Counted from the first letter of the stretch, positions 15,871 through 25,561 are shown. The stretch: DNA of 64,000 nucleotides from Streptomyces sp. Mut1 (GCF_030719295.1 NZ_CP120997.1:3600501-3664500); one strand, 5' to 3'. Notes: a model not told the origin generated them from the sequence alone. Translations and numbers: made by a program.

Positions 15871-18800
15871 GTGTCTGTAACCGTGCCCGATTGGGCCGAC
15901 ACCCTGCTTGACGTCATCGGAGTCAGCTGGCCGAACGTCGATGAGGACGCGTACCGGGACATGGCCGACGCCCTCCGGGAGTTCGCCGAGGACGTGGAGG
16001 ACGATGGTTACCTTGCCAACCAGCATGTGCAACGTTTGCTCTCGTCCGGGTACGGCGAAGCTCTCGACGCGTTCGGCGGGCACTGGGGCAAGGTCAAGGA
16101 CAAGCACGTAAAGGACCTCGCGAGCGGGGCCCGTACCATCGCCGGCGCCCTGGACAACGCGGCCGCGGCGATCGAGGCCATGAAGTACGCGGCGCTGGTC
16201 CACCTCGGCGTGCTGGCCGGCAAGGCGGGCATCTCGCTGGCCCTGATCCCCGTGACCGGGGGGCTGTCGATGCTCATCGGCGGCGGGGCCATCGCCATCG
16301 CGCAGCAGGCCGTCCGCCGGGTCATCAAGGAGTGCCTGGAGGAGGTCGTCAGCTACATCGTCTCCGCGCTCACCGAACCGGCCGTCGCCGCGCTGGAGAA
16401 CATGGCCGCCGACCTGGCGGTCCAGCTCGGCGCCAACGTGCTCGGGTTGCAGGACGGCGTCGACATGAGCCAGGTCGGCGATTCGGGCAAGGAGGGCTTC
16501 AAGGAAGGGGTGCAGGGGGCCAAGGACTCCTTCCAGCTCGACTCGGCCGGTGGTGGCGGCGGTGCCGGGACCCCGCCGGGCAAGGGCGTGCACATCGAGC
16601 ACGGAGAGCATGACCGGGCCGGCACCAGCCTGAGGCTGGTCAGTGTCGACGTACACGGGAAGACCGCGGGCAAGCTGACCAAGGCCAGGACGCACCACGG
16701 CCGGACCCGTGGCAGGGACGACATCGCCGGCGCGCTGGACCCCGTGATCGACAAGGCGATGAAGGCGCTCGGCAAGGCCAACAAGGCGATGGGCTCCCAC
16801 CTCGGCGAGGAGCTGCCGAAGGCGGTCAAGGAGATATCCGAGGCGCAGAAGAAGATCGACCTGGACATCAAGGACGGGCTCGACAAGGTGCGCCCCAAGG
16901 ACGACCGCGGGAGCGACACCGTCCCGCACCCCCGGTCGCGCCGGGAGTCCGGTCACTCCAAGGGCGACGCGCTGAGGGACGCCAAGGACGAGCCGCGCCG
17001 GCACAGCATCTCGCTGGACAAGAAGGTCTGCGAGAACGACCCGGTGGACGTCGCCACCGGGGAGATGACCCTGTCGCAGACCGATGTGGCCCTGCCCGGT
17101 GTCCTTCCGCTCGCCCTGCGCCGCACCCACCTCTCCGGCTACCGCTTCGGGCACTGGTTCGGCCGCAGCTGGGCGTCCACGCTGGACGAGCGGATCGAGC
17201 TGGACCCGGTCGGCGCGGGCGCGGTGTGGGCGCGGGAGGACGGTTCGCTCCTCGTCTATCCCCGGCTGCCGCTGCCCGGGGACGACGACGGTGTCCTGCC
17301 CGTCGAGGGGGCCAGGATCCCCCTGACGCACGGCGGACAGGACAACGGGGAGACCGCCTATCACGTCACCGACCCGGTCACCGGTCTGACGCGTACGTTC
17401 CGCGGCGGCCCGTACCGCGAGTCGCCGGCCTACTGGCTCAGCTCCGTCGAGGACCGCAACCTCAACCGGATCTCCTTCGAGCGCGGCAGCGACGGCAGTC
17501 CGGCGACGGTCGCCCACTCCGGCGGCTACCGGATCGACCTGGCCGTCGAAGCCGGCCGGGTCCGCGAGCTGTCCCTGCGTACGCCCGACGGCCCGGTCAC
17601 GGTGACGCGCTACCTCTACGACGGGCCGGGAAACCTCGTCGGCGTCGTCGACTCCTCCGGGCTGCCGCTGCGTTTCACGTACGACGAGGACGCCCGGATC
17701 ACGACGTGGACCGACCGCAACGACTCCACGTTCCGCTATGTGTACGACGACGCCGGCCGGGTGGTCCGCACGGTCGGCCCGGACGGCTACCAGTCGTCCA
17801 CGTTCACGTACGGCACGCATCCGCAGACCGGCGACCGCGTCACCCGGTACACGAACTCCGTCGGCGCCACCAGGACCCACTACTTCAACGCCCGGCTCCA
17901 GGCGGTCGCGGAGACCGACGCGGCCGGCGGGATCACCCGCCGCACCTTCGACCGCCACGACCGGCTGCTCACCCTGACCGACCGGCTCGGCCGGACCACC
18001 ACCCACGGCTACGACGACCACGGGAACCTGGTCCGGATCGAGCACCCCGACGGCAGCACCGCCGGGATCGAGTACGACGAGCTGCACCAGATCACCGTCG
18101 TCACCGGCCCCGACGGCGAGATCTCGCGCCAGGAGTACGACGACCGGGGCAACCCGACCCTCTTCACCCGGCCGAACGGCACGACGACCCGCCTCACCCA
18201 CGACCCGAAGGGCCGGCTCACCGGGGTCGACGACACCCTCGGCGCCCTGGACCGGCTGCGCTGCGACCCGGCCGGACTGCCGCTCGCGGTCCGCGGACCG
18301 CTCGGGACGGTCACCCGGTACGTCCGCGACGCGTTCGGGCGCGTGGTGCGGATCATCGACCCCGAGGGCCGCACCACCGAACTGGAATGGACCGTCGAGG
18401 GCAAGCTCGCCCGGCAGACCGACCCCGACGGCGCGCGGCAGTCGTGGACGTACGACGGCGAGGGCAACTGCCTCGTCCACACCGACGCGGCGGGCGGCGA
18501 GACCCGCTTCGAGTACACGCACTTCGGGCTGGTCTCCGCCCGCACCACCCCGGACGGCGCCCGGCAGGAGTTCGCCCACGACACCGAGCTGCGCCTGACC
18601 CGCGTCACCAACCCGCAGGGCCTCACCTGGGACTACACCTACGACGCGGCCGGCCGCACCAGCGCGGAGACCGACTACGACGGCCGTACCCTCCGCTACG
18701 CGCACGACGCCTGCGGCCGGCTCGTCTCCCGTACGAACGGCCTCGGCCAGACCGTCCGCTACGAGCGCGACCGGGCGGGACGGGTCGTCGCCAAGGACGC

Positions 18801-20676
18801 CGACGGCACCGTCACCCGCTTCACCTACGACGTCCACGGCCGCCTCGCCTCGGCGACCGCCCCCGGCAGCGCGCTGTCCTTCGTCCGCGACGGCTCGGGC
18901 CGGGTGCTCAGCGAGGTCTGCGACGGCCGCGAGCTGGGCAACACCTACGACGCGGCCGGGCGCCGGGTCCGCCGGGTCACCCCTTCCGGGGCGGTCAGCA
19001 CCTGGTCCTTCCCGGACGGCCTCGGCGCCGAGCTGAACGCCTCCGGTCACCGGGTGGCCTTCGCCTTCGACGGGACGGGCCGCGAGACGTCACGCCGTAT
19101 CGGCGACGCGCTGACCGTCGAGTCGGCGTACGACCCGGTGGGCCGCCTGGTGGACCAGCGGGTCCGCACCCGGGACGACCGGACGCTCCAGCGCCGCTCG
19201 TACGCGTACCGCGCCGACGGGCACCTCACCGCCGTCGAGGAGCCGGGCGCCGGCCGCAAGCGGCTGGACGTCACCGGCGACGGCCGGGTCAGCGGTGTCA
19301 CCGCGGAGAACTGGTCGGAGCGGTACGCGTACGACGAGGCCGGGAACCAGACCAGTGCCTCCTGGCCCGGTGCGGACGACGCCACCGGGGAGCGCGAGTA
19401 CACCGGCACGCGCATGACCCGGGCGGGCCGCTGCCGTTACGAGTACGACGCCCAGGGCCGGGTGGTGCTGCGGCAGAAGGCCCGCCTCTCCCGCAAGCCC
19501 GACACCTGGCGCTACGGCTGGGACGCCGAGGACCGCCTGGTCTCGGTCACCACACCGGACGGCACGCGCTGGCGCTACCGCTACGACGCGCTGGGGCGCC
19601 GTACCGCCAAGCAGCGCCTGGCGGGCGACGGGGCGACGGTCGTCGAGGAGGTGGCCTTCACCTGGGACGGCGACGTCCTCTGCGAACAGGCCACCTCCGT
19701 GGCGGGCTCCTCGGAGTCCGTCGCCCTCACCTGGGACCACAACGGCGTACAGCCGGTGAGCCAGGTGGAACGGCGGCTCATGGACCGGGCGGAGACCGAC
19801 CGCCGTTTCTTCGCGATCGTCACCGACCTGGTGGGCACGCCCCGTGAACTCCTGGACGAGCACGGGGCCGTGGCGTGGCGCACCCGCACCACGCTGTGGG
19901 GCACCACCTCGTGGAACCGTGACGCCGGCGCGTACACCCCACTGCGCTTCCCGGGCCAGTACTTCGACCCCGAATCGGGCCTCCACTACAACCGCCACCG
20001 CCATTACGACCCCGAGTCCGGCCGCTACCTCTCCCCCGACCCCCTCGGCCTGGCCCCGGCCCCGAACGCGGTCACCTACGTCGACAACCCCACCGGTTCG
20101 ATCGACCCGCTGGGGCTCGCCGGCTGCCCGCACCGCAGTGGGGAGCACCGCCACAGCGTGGTGCTGGGGGTGAACCAAAAACCCACCAACGCCTCGAACT
20201 CGCTGGCCGAGCACCTGCGCGCCAACGGTGATCCGGGAGCCCATACGTACAACGGGGACGACTACGCCGGGATCGAGCCGTCCGGGCCCGTGTGGATGAC
20301 GAACGTGATGGCCGCGGTGGGCGACCGTGACACCGACTTGTCCATCACCCTCGACGGGATGCCCAACAGCAATGGCGAGCGCGGCAACTGGAACACCCCG
20401 GAGACCATCGTGGACGCCTTCCGGACCGCCGTCCGGAACGGACAGCAGTACGGCACCAACCCGGGGACCTATCCCGAGGAAGGTTTCGGGACGGCCTGGG
20501 AGATGAACATCGTGGCACGCAATGTGCGGATGTACGAGTCCAGCATGGAGTACGGCGACGACCCGCCGCTCGGGCGCCCCTGGGAGGAAATACGTTGGTA
20601 CTCGGGCAATGAGGAAATCAAGGTCCCGAAGCCGGATATTCCCGAGATCCAGCCGCCCAAGCCCGGAAAGAGATGA
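15871..20676 (+). CDS. WXG-type/RHS-repeat polymorphic toxin
   Basis: 1,601 residues. N-terminal helical region (1-200) with VSWPNVDEDAYRDMADALREF and a glycine/alanine-rich hydrophobic stretch, as in WXG-type toxins exported by the ESX/type VII route. DUF6531 starts near residue 385 (VCENDPVDVATGEM). About 800 residues of YD/RHS repeats form the shell. The RHS core ends FPGQYFDPESGLHYNRHRHY and DPLGL (1389-1415). The tip of about 190 residues holds VVLGVNQ, ITLDGMP, GTAWEMN and RPWEEIRWY, resembling polymorphic toxin type 27; its activity is not known to me. The GTG is preceded by a GGGGGG tract. It is coupled to an immunity gene. Confidence 0.9.
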   Translation: MSVTVPDWADTLLDVIGVSWPNVDEDAYRDMADALREFAEDVEDDGYLANQHVQRLLSSGYGEALDAFGGHWGKVKDKHVKDLASGARTIAGALDNAAAAIEAMKYAALVHLGVLAGKAGISLALIPVTGGLSMLIGGGAIAIAQQAVRRVIKECLEEVVSYIVSALTEPAVAALENMAADLAVQLGANVLGLQDGVDMSQVGDSGKEGFKEGVQGAKDSFQLDSAGGGGGAGTPPGKGVHIEHGEHDRAGTSLRLVSVDVHGKTAGKLTKARTHHGRTRGRDDIAGALDPVIDKAMKALGKANKAMGSHLGEELPKAVKEISEAQKKIDLDIKDGLDKVRPKDDRGSDTVPHPRSRRESGHSKGDALRDAKDEPRRHSISLDKKVCENDPVDVATGEMTLSQTDVALPGVLPLALRRTHLSGYRFGHWFGRSWASTLDERIELDPVGAGAVWAREDGSLLVYPRLPLPGDDDGVLPVEGARIPLTHGGQDNGETAYHVTDPVTGLTRTFRGGPYRESPAYWLSSVEDRNLNRISFERGSDGSPATVAHSGGYRIDLAVEAGRVRELSLRTPDGPVTVTRYLYDGPGNLVGVVDSSGLPLRFTYDEDARITTWTDRNDSTFRYVYDDAGRVVRTVGPDGYQSSTFTYGTHPQTGDRVTRYTNSVGATRTHYFNARLQAVAETDAAGGITRRTFDRHDRLLTLTDRLGRTTTHGYDDHGNLVRIEHPDGSTAGIEYDELHQITVVTGPDGEISRQEYDDRGNPTLFTRPNGTTTRLTHDPKGRLTGVDDTLGALDRLRCDPAGLPLAVRGPLGTVTRYVRDAFGRVVRIIDPEGRTTELEWTVEGKLARQTDPDGARQSWTYDGEGNCLVHTDAAGGETRFEYTHFGLVSARTTPDGARQEFAHDTELRLTRVTNPQGLTWDYTYDAAGRTSAETDYDGRTLRYAHDACGRLVSRTNGLGQTVRYERDRAGRVVAKDADGTVTRFTYDVHGRLASATAPGSALSFVRDGSGRVLSEVCDGRELGNTYDAAGRRVRRVTPSGAVSTWSFPDGLGAELNASGHRVAFAFDGTGRETSRRIGDALTVESAYDPVGRLVDQRVRTRDDRTLQRRSYAYRADGHLTAVEEPGAGRKRLDVTGDGRVSGVTAENWSERYAYDEAGNQTSASWPGADDATGEREYTGTRMTRAGRCRYEYDAQGRVVLRQKARLSRKPDTWRYGWDAEDRLVSVTTPDGTRWRYRYDALGRRTAKQRLAGDGATVVEEVAFTWDGDVLCEQATSVAGSSESVALTWDHNGVQPVSQVERRLMDRAETDRRFFAIVTDLVGTPRELLDEHGAVAWRTRTTLWGTTSWNRDAGAYTPLRFPGQYFDPESGLHYNRHRHYDPESGRYLSPDPLGLAPAPNAVTYVDNPTGSIDPLGLAGCPHRSGEHRHSVVLGVNQKPTNASNSLAEHLRANGDPGAHTYNGDDYAGIEPSGPVWMTNVMAAVGDRDTDLSITLDGMPNSNGERGNWNTPETIVDAFRTAVRNGQQYGTNPGTYPEEGFGTAWEMNIVARNVRMYESSMEYGDDPPLGRPWEEIRWYSGNEEIKVPKPDIPEIQPPKPGKR

Positions 20677-21056
20677 AGCACCGCATGAGCGACGAAGAGG
20701 ACCGTATGCGAGCCGCGGACATTGTCGCGGCGAAATGGAAGGACATCCTCGAATCCGACGAAGGGCTGATCGACCCGGCCATGCCCCGGGCCGCCTACGC
20801 CCACCCCCGTCTGCGGGAGCTGTCCCCGATGGTCAGCCACGGCGCCCTGTACCTCCACCGGTGCATTCGCTTCCCCTGGACCAAGGATGTGGGCGCCCTG
20901 TTCCGCCGTGCCGGTGGTGGATTCATGGTGATCCGTAATTCCGACCGCACCGTGCTCGGCGAGCCCGAAACGGTGGAGGAGGCCGTTGAACTGATCGTCG
21001 CCAACCTCCCGGAGGGAACCGGCCCCGCCATCGACGGAACGGCCGACGACCTCTGA
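20673..21056 (+). CDS. Immunity protein of the RHS toxin (DUF6193-like)
   Basis: A 127-residue protein with AAYAHPRLRELSPMVSHGAL, RFPWTKDV, GGGFMVI and ETVEEAVELIVANLPEGTGPA, the pattern of DUF6193 proteins annotated across Streptomyces. Its ATG overlaps the toxin stop (ATGA) and is preceded by GGAAAGAG, so it is made with the toxin. Position and size make it the cognate cytoplasmic antitoxin. The natural-product label sometimes given to DUF6193 is not supported here. Confidence 0.75.
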   Translation: MKHRMSDEEDRMRAADIVAAKWKDILESDEGLIDPAMPRAAYAHPRLRELSPMVSHGALYLHRCIRFPWTKDVGALFRRAGGGFMVIRNSDRTVLGEPETVEEAVELIVANLPEGTGPAIDGTADDL

Positions 21057-21180
21057 GCGGAACGGCATCACGGGCGGGCGAGCGCGGGCCGCCGGTCCCC
21101 GGCCTTCCCCTCAGGGGGCGTTCGCGAGTGCGTGCGAATATGGGGCCTCGTCCGTTGCGTTCCGGGGAGGATCCGCCGTC

Positions 21181-21936
21181 GTGTCCGTGCAGCACTTCAC
21201 ACTTCCCGAGGAGCTACTGCTGCTCGCGTACGACCCCGTCGAGGGCCGGGCCCTGTGCCGGCCCCACCTGCTGCGCATCGGCCTCGCGGGAGCGCTCGCC
21301 GCCGAGTTGGTGCTCGCGGGGCGGGTGGCCGTGGACAACGACCGGATCACCGCGCTGGGGACCCCGCCGGTCGGTGACGCCCTGCTGGACGTGGCACTGA
21401 CGGGGCTGGCCAAGCGTCGCAAGGGCCAGAAGCTGCCGCGCTGGATACGCGACACGGCGGCCGTGAAGACCACCGACGGCCGGAGCGACGAGGTGTGGCG
21501 GCACCGGCTGATCGCGCGTGGCGCCCTGCACGAGGAGCGCAGCCGGGCGCTGGGGATCGTCGCGCAGCGCCGCCACCCCGCGGGCCCGGACGACCGGACG
21601 TCTCCCGCGCGGGAGCGGGTGACCGCCGTGGTGAACGGCGCGTCGGGCGACGGGCGGGACCAGTTGCTGGCGGCGTTCGCCGGTGCGACCGGGCTGGCCG
21701 ACGCCCTGCTGCCGGGAGACGAACACCACCGGCTGAGAGGCGAGTTGGCCCTCGTTGCCCGACGGGACCCGATAGCCCGCACCGTGCGCGACCTGGTCAA
21801 CGAGGCCCGGGGGCCGGCCCCGCGCCCCCGGGGCGGGGCCGAACCGATCGCCGAGGGCACGGGCTGGAACCCCTTGAGCTGGATCTTCAACGGCGACGGC
21901 GGCAGCGACGGCGGGGACGGCGGCGGCGGGGACTGA
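21181..21936 (+). CDS. GPP34 (GOLPH3/Vps74-like) family protein
   Basis: 251 residues with the GPP34 layout: LPEELLLLAYDP at the start, a central helix LRIGLAGALAAELVLAGRVAV, and a basic KRRKGQKLPRWI segment. Eukaryotic GOLPH3 binds PI4P; actinobacterial paralogues are numerous and of unknown role, probably peripheral to membranes. The C-terminus is a glycine/aspartate-rich tail. The GTG follows GGGGAGGAT. Confidence 0.85.
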   Translation: MSVQHFTLPEELLLLAYDPVEGRALCRPHLLRIGLAGALAAELVLAGRVAVDNDRITALGTPPVGDALLDVALTGLAKRRKGQKLPRWIRDTAAVKTTDGRSDEVWRHRLIARGALHEERSRALGIVAQRRHPAGPDDRTSPARERVTAVVNGASGDGRDQLLAAFAGATGLADALLPGDEHHRLRGELALVARRDPIARTVRDLVNEARGPAPRPRGGAEPIAEGTGWNPLSWIFNGDGGSDGGDGGGGD

Positions 21937-22170
21937 GCCGTGAACTCCCGGCGTGCACCACAGCCTTGCGGAGCACGCGTGGACGGCGTCGCGGCGGACG
22001 CGACCGCACGGGCCGATACGCTGGAGACCTCCCGATCCCGGTTCCGCCAGGGCCCCGGGGGCGCGTACGCCGGGTGGCGCCCTCCACCGGCCCGGCAGGG
22101 ACGGCATCGGACGCCCACCGAGCCACCACACACGACAGGTCCGATTCAACCCGGCTGCCAGGGACGGAAC

Positions 22171-22980
22171 ATGAGCCACGCGACGGTGAACGGCGCGACG
22201 CTGCACCACGACGACCTCGGCCCCTCGACCGGGCTGCCGGTGCTCCTGATCCACGGGCACCCCTTCAACCGCACCCTGTGGACACCGCAGAGCGCCGCGC
22301 TCACCGCGGCGGGCCACCGCGTCATCACGCCGGACCTGCGCGGATACGGCGCCAGCGATGTCACCCCGGGCCAGGTGTACCTGTCGGACTTCGCCGACGA
22401 CCTCGTCGGCCTCCTGGACCTGCTCGGCATCGACCGGGCCGTCGTCGGCGGGGTCTCCATGGGCGGCCAGATCGCTATGGAGGTCCAGCGCCGCCACGCC
22501 TCCCGCGTCCGCGCACTCGTCCTGTCGGACACCTCGGCTCCCGCCGAGACGCCCGAGGGACGGGCGTTCCGCAACCAGCTGGCCGACCGGCTGCTCGCCG
22601 AGGGCATGGGCGGGTACGCGGACGAGGTCATCGGCAAGATGCTCGCCTCCTACAACGTCACCGCGCTTCCGGAGGTCGCCGCGCACGTCCTCGGCATGAT
22701 GCGCGCCACCGACCCCCGTGGAGCGGCGGCGGCTCTCCGCGGCCGCGCCGAACGCGCCGACTACCGCGACACGCTGGCCGCCGCCTCGTGCCCCGTGCTG
22801 GTCGTCGTCGGCGCCGACGACGCCTACACACCGGTCGCCGACGCCGAGACCATCACCCGCCTCGCCCCGCACGCGGCACTGCACGTCATCGAGGGTGCCG
22901 GCCACCTGCCCGGAGCCGAGCAGCCAGACCGCTTCAACCGGGTGCTGCTGGACTTCCTCCGTGACCGGGTGACCGGGTGA
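22171..22980 (+). CDS. Alpha/beta hydrolase
   Basis: 269 residues of the alpha/beta-hydrolase fold: HGHPFNRTLW oxyanion loop, DLRGYGASD, nucleophile GGVSMGGQ (Ser96), acid in VVGADDAYTP and His in GAGHLP. Similar to 3-oxoadipate enol-lactonase and chloroperoxidase-like hydrolases; the substrate is unknown. The ATG follows AGGGACGG. It ends in a GTGACCGGGTGA repeat that continues beyond the stop codon. Confidence 0.85.
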   Translation: MSHATVNGATLHHDDLGPSTGLPVLLIHGHPFNRTLWTPQSAALTAAGHRVITPDLRGYGASDVTPGQVYLSDFADDLVGLLDLLGIDRAVVGGVSMGGQIAMEVQRRHASRVRALVLSDTSAPAETPEGRAFRNQLADRLLAEGMGGYADEVIGKMLASYNVTALPEVAAHVLGMMRATDPRGAAAALRGRAERADYRDTLAAASCPVLVVVGADDAYTPVADAETITRLAPHAALHVIEGAGHLPGAEQPDRFNRVLLDFLRDRVTG

Positions 22981-23032
22981 CCGACTGACTGGCTGACTGG
23001 CTGACCGGGTGACCGGGTGACCGGCTGACCGG
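22964..23032. repeat. Short tandem repeat at the end of the hydrolase gene
   Basis: Repeats of GTGACCGG / CTGACTGG type (8 bp, imperfect) begin within the last codons of the hydrolase and continue for about 50 bp past its stop. The stop lies inside the array, so slippage would change the protein's last residues. Confidence 0.8.
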
Positions 23033-23098
23033 AACTGTCTGGAGCGAGTCGGGCCCGGCCGGGCGGTGGTCCGGTGGATGACGGCCGGGCCCCGCACG

Positions 23099-23881
23099 CT
23101 ACGGGCAGCTCTCCTCGAACTTCACCGCGGTGATCTCGACCGGCTGCCCGTTCAGCTTCGTTCCCGCGCCGGGCACCTGGGTGCAGACCTTCCAGTTGCT
23201 CTCCATCAGCACCATGCGGTCCTCGGCCGCGTCCGTCACCGTGAGCGAGGTCCCCGAGTCGAGTGCGCCGCGTGCGGCCTTCACCGACTTGCCCGCGAGG
23301 TCCGGCATCCTGCCGCCCTCGACCGTCGGCGGCTTCTCGTCGCGGGCCGGGCAGTTCTCCTCGGTCTTCACCGCGCCGAAGTCCAACTCGGTGTCCGTGG
23401 CGACGGGTTCGCCGGCCTTGACGCTCTGGAAGCAGACCTTCCAGTTCCGGTCGAGCACCTGCATCCGGTCCCGCCCGAGGCTGTCGTGGGACGACAGCAC
23501 ATGGAAGCCCTGGGCCTGGGCCGCGTCCTGCGCGGACTGGAGCCCCATGCCGACGAAGTCCGGCACGGGGACCTCGCCGCCCGCGTTGTCGTCGGCGGGC
23601 CTGGTGGTCCCCTTCGGAGCGGGCGGCTCGTCGTCGGACGCGGTGGTGGCCGCGGGCCGGGCCGTGACGGTAACCGTGGCGGTGGGGACGGGCGTTGAGC
23701 TGTTGGCGTTCTCGGTCCCGCCGCTTCCGGCGCTGCCGGCGACGGCACCGATGAGGAACAGACCGGCTGCGCAGGGAATCACGACGCGCTTGCGTGCCCA
23801 GCCGGGCAGCCCCGACGGCGGTGTCTTCGGCTGCGGCGCCGGTTGACCCCAAGGCGGCTGAGTGCCGTCGTTCCAACTCAT
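23099..23881 (-). CDS. Membrane-anchored PASTA-domain protein
   Basis: 260 residues. A proline/glutamine-rich cytoplasmic start (WGQPAPQPKTPP) is followed by one transmembrane helix (VIPCAAGLFLIGAVAGSAG, about 42-60) and a Thr/Ala/Pro stalk. Two PASTA-like domains then begin VPDFVGMGLQSAQDAAQAQGF and MPDLAGKSVKAAR, each with a conserved NWKVC and a terminal Cys (ENCP, ESCP) that suggest disulfides. No kinase domain is present. PASTA domains bind muropeptides or beta-lactam-like ligands at the outer membrane face. The ATG is preceded by GGGGGAC. Confidence 0.85.
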   Translation of the reverse strand: MSWNDGTQPPWGQPAPQPKTPPSGLPGWARKRVVIPCAAGLFLIGAVAGSAGSGGTENANSSTPVPTATVTVTARPAATTASDDEPPAPKGTTRPADDNAGGEVPVPDFVGMGLQSAQDAAQAQGFHVLSSHDSLGRDRMQVLDRNWKVCFQSVKAGEPVATDTELDFGAVKTEENCPARDEKPPTVEGGRMPDLAGKSVKAARGALDSGTSLTVTDAAEDRMVLMESNWKVCTQVPGAGTKLNGQPVEITAVKFEESCP

Positions 23882-24015
23882 TCGTCCCCCAAGTGCGTTT
23901 CGTGAGGGCATGACCGTATCGGGACGCCCTGACGCACTGGAAGATAATCCTCCGGAAGTGACGAAGTCGTGACGGAAGTGCGGAGGATGCGCGTCGATAC
24001 GATCACTCCAAAGAG

Positions 24016-24039
24016 TTAATTGACCGATCGTTCCAAATC
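24016..24039. promoter_or_regulatory. TetR operator, regulator copy
   Basis: A 24-bp imperfect palindrome centred on CCGATCG (TTAATTGA left arm, TCCAAATC right arm) aligns base for base with the better palindrome at 24681-24704. It lies 18 bp upstream of the TetR start, the right place for autorepression. Confidence 0.65.
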
Positions 24040-24056
24040 GGCTTACGCTCTTGGAT

Positions 24057-24641
24057 GTGGCCAGGACCAAGGAATTCGATCCGGAAGCCGCGCTGCAGTC
24101 AGCCCTTGAGCTGTTCTGGCAGCGGGGTTACGAAGCGACGTCGATGGCCGACCTCGTCGAGCACCTCGGCATCGGCCGGGCCAGCATCTACGCCACCTTC
24201 GGGAACAAGCACGACCTGTACCTGAAGGCCATGGACAGGTACGCGGAGGAGCGCGATCCGCTCCTCCTCTCCGAGCTGTCCCAGCCGGGGCCCGCCCTCC
24301 CCGCGATCCGGGCCGTGGTGCGCCGTTACGCCGAGGAGGCGTCGACCGTCGAGGGCCGGCTGAGCGGCTGCCTGATCACCAACACGGCCACCGAGCTGGC
24401 CCCGCACGATCCCGCGGCCGCCCGCCGGGTCGAGCTCAGCTGGGAGCACCTCGAAACCCCGCTCCACTCCGCGCTCATACGGGCCCAGGCCCAGGGCGAG
24501 TTGCCCGAGCACCGCGAGCCGCGCGCACTGGCCCGGATGCTGCTCGTGCTGCTCCAGGGCGTGCGGGTCGTCGGCAAGGCGTCGAGCGATCCCGCCAGAG
24601 TGCGGGACGCCACGGAGCAGGCGCTGAGCCTGCTGGACTGA
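24057..24641 (+). CDS. TetR-family transcriptional repressor
   Basis: 194 residues. The N-terminal HTH covers ALELFWQRGYEATSMADLVE, GIGRASIYATFGNKHDLY (residues 15-60). The C-terminal ligand domain is of the TetR_C type found in YxaF/AcrR-like proteins (CLITNTATELAPHDP). GTG at 24057 is preferred over the TTG two codons earlier because VARTKEFDPE matches the usual start. Identical operator-like palindromes lie in front of it and in front of the next gene, so it probably represses itself and the SDR. Confidence 0.9.
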   Translation: MARTKEFDPEAALQSALELFWQRGYEATSMADLVEHLGIGRASIYATFGNKHDLYLKAMDRYAEERDPLLLSELSQPGPALPAIRAVVRRYAEEASTVEGRLSGCLITNTATELAPHDPAAARRVELSWEHLETPLHSALIRAQAQGELPEHREPRALARMLLVLLQGVRVVGKASSDPARVRDATEQALSLLD

Positions 24642-24680
24642 ACGACCTCCGCCGGAATCCCGGCGATCACTCATCCCCTC

Positions 24681-24704
24681 ATATTGGACTGATCGATCCA
24701 ATAT
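24681..24704. promoter_or_regulatory. TetR operator, SDR copy
   Basis: A 24-bp element with perfect 8-bp arms ATATTGGA and TCCAATAT around CTGATCGA, 54 bp upstream of the SDR start. It is the counterpart of the weaker copy at 24016-24039. Confidence 0.7.
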
Positions 24705-24758
24705 CGCTCCGCACATGCCACACGCATGCACGCATGCACGCACAGAGGAGTTGGACCA

Positions 24759-25517
24759 GTGAACCGCTTCATCGGCAGGACCGTGCTCGTCACGGGTGGC
24801 GGCTCCGGCCTCGGCCGCGCCACCGCGCTCGCCTTCGCCGCCGAAGGCGCCTCCGTGGTGGTCGCGGGACGCACCCGGGCGACCCTGGACGAGACGGTGG
24901 ACCTCATCGGGGCGGCCGGGGGCACGGCGACCGCCGTCACCGCCGACGTCACCGAATCGGACCAGGTCCACCACCTCGTACAGGAGACCGTTACACGCTT
25001 CGGCGGGCTCCACATCGCCGTCAACAACGCCGGGATACTCCGGGGCGCGGGCCCGATCGCAGACATGAGCGAGGAGGACTGGGACGCGGTGCTACGGACC
25101 AACGTCACCGGCGTCTGGCTGGCCATGAAGCACGAGATCGCGCACATGCGGGACCACGGCGGCGGGGTCATCGTCAATATCGCCTCCAACCTCGGCGCCC
25201 ATCAGCGCATACCCCATGCCGCCGCCTACATCGCCTCGAAGGCGGCCGTCTCCGCGCTGACCCGCGCCGCCGCGCTCGACCACATCCACCAGGGCGTCCG
25301 GATCAACGCGGTCAGCCCGGGAGCCTCCGCCGCGCCCATGTCCCTGCGCCCCGGCGAGACGGAAGCCGAGCGGACGGAGCGGGTGAAGACGCAGAACCCG
25401 CTCGGCCGGCTGGCGGAGGCCGAGGAGGTGGCGGCCGCCGTGCTGTACCTCGCCTCACCCTCGGCGGGCGCGGTGGTCGGCACCGACCTGGTCATCGACA
25501 GCGGAGCGTCGGCATGA
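24759..25517 (+). CDS. Short-chain dehydrogenase/reductase (SDR)
   Basis: 252 residues of a classical SDR: cofactor motif TGGGSGLG (12-19), NNAG (89-92), and catalytic Ser143, Tyr157 and Lys161 (YIASK). The NADP(H)/NAD(H)-dependent oxidoreductase substrate is unknown; the closest general type is 3-oxoacyl-ACP reductase-like or glucose dehydrogenase-like. The GTG follows AGAGGAG. Controlled, by position and operator, by the TetR protein upstream. Confidence 0.9.
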   Translation: MNRFIGRTVLVTGGGSGLGRATALAFAAEGASVVVAGRTRATLDETVDLIGAAGGTATAVTADVTESDQVHHLVQETVTRFGGLHIAVNNAGILRGAGPIADMSEEDWDAVLRTNVTGVWLAMKHEIAHMRDHGGGVIVNIASNLGAHQRIPHAAAYIASKAAVSALTRAAALDHIHQGVRINAVSPGASAAPMSLRPGETEAERTERVKTQNPLGRLAEAEEVAAAVLYLASPSAGAVVGTDLVIDSGASA

Positions 25518-25561
25518 CGGGGCGCGTGACCGGCCCGCCGACCACACCCCCGGCGGATACG

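Noticed and set aside
15553..19050. A 1,165-codon open frame antisense to the RHS gene
   Set aside because: Shadow of the RHS repeats; no recognisable domain and no ribosome-binding site.
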